Of a stretch of 64,000 nucleotides of DNA, positions 63,886-64,000 are shown piece after piece. A program made the position numbers and the translations under genes. Each line of letters opens with the position of its first letter. Positions within the stretch are counted from its first letter, which is position 1. This DNA is from Dyadobacter sp. NIV53 (lineage in GTDB: Bacteria > Bacteroidota > Bacteroidia > Cytophagales > Spirosomataceae), in the NCBI RefSeq assembly GCF_019711195.1, contig NZ_CP081299.1, positions 2,542,001-2,606,000 on the forward strand, in the 5' to 3' direction. The notes below the pieces were generated by a model, which saw only the letters and a program-made list of their open reading frames with translations, had not been told where the DNA came from and did no database searches.

Positions 63886-64000
63886 TCAAATCACTATGCC
63901 ACAATTTTCAGACAGACATAATCAATTGTAAATCAATGCATTTATAAATTATGGATTTTGTCAATTTGTTCATTATCGAACATTTCTGTACGTGTACGGA
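63886..64000 (-). promoter_or_regulatory. Paired-dyad control region of the adaptor/ATPase unit
   Basis: Dyad 1 tgttc-N6-gaaca at 63967-63982, perfect. 20 bp further, at 63987, begins tgtac-N6-gga, cut off by the window end. The minus-strand box TGGCATAGTGATTTG has GG at 63900-63899, 68 bp from the dyad and about 62 bp before the chosen ATG, the same geometry as the permease units. Confidence 0.6.

Overview
The window reads as chromosome of a Bacteroidota bacterium, most likely Cytophagales near Dyadobacter or Spirosoma. The clues are the roughly 800-residue double-FtsX ABC permeases typical of that phylum, DUF4143, Uma2 and DUF1080-type proteins, low-GC DNA and no Shine-Dalgarno-like starts. 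No rRNA or tRNA gene was seen. The genus is inference.

The dominant content is a one-sided array of MacB/FtsX-type ABC permease paralogues: 16 intact genes, one broken by a single-base frameshift (34660-37075) and one decayed fragment (42631-42815), all on the minus strand. The window holds only one cognate ATPase (61707-62384) and one HlyD-like periplasmic adaptor (62528-63838), both at the right end, which is the upstream end for transcription. No TolC-type outer-membrane protein is visible.

Layout, in the direction of minus-strand transcription. 63838 to 48122: adaptor, ATPase, a small secreted protein and five permeases. 47978-47423: an XRE antitoxin and a frameshifted RelE-like toxin. 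47001-43734: a DUF1080-like secreted protein and a permease. 43587-42942: a frameshifted antitoxin and a PIN toxin. 42910-42631: a permease remnant beside a possible IS scar. 42063-42446 (+): a DUF2281/PIN toxin-antitoxin pair. 41621-39207: a permease. 39090-37249: Uma2 nuclease, a small ORF and a KirBac-type channel. 37075-34660: the frameshifted permease. 34539-26659: a lipoprotein, a 1347-residue Cache/P-loop membrane protein, and an ECF sigma factor with a partner gene flanked by two CpxP/Spy-like paralogues. 26201-4821: eight permeases with two four-helix-bundle (S23-type) genes embedded. 4628-3231: a lipoprotein and a GNAT acetyltransferase. 2965-584: a last permease. 1-513: the end of a DUF4143 ATPase.

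The most interesting signal is regulatory. Every permease transcription unit appears to begin with a pair of dyads, TGTYC-N6-GRACA, whose starts are exactly 20 bp apart; in two of the seven pairs the outer dyad keeps only one half. A TGGYAY-like box lies about 56 or 68 bp nearer the gene. I see this before the permeases at 2965, 26201, 37075 and 41621, the DUF1080/permease unit at 47001, the adaptor at 63838, and even the permease remnant. A looser version precedes the CpxP-like gene at 27075. Permeases inside long runs lack it and are separated by long imperfect hairpins built from an 8-base AACCTTTT motif. I infer a regulon in which one transcription factor controls a large set of permeases that may share one ATPase and adaptor.
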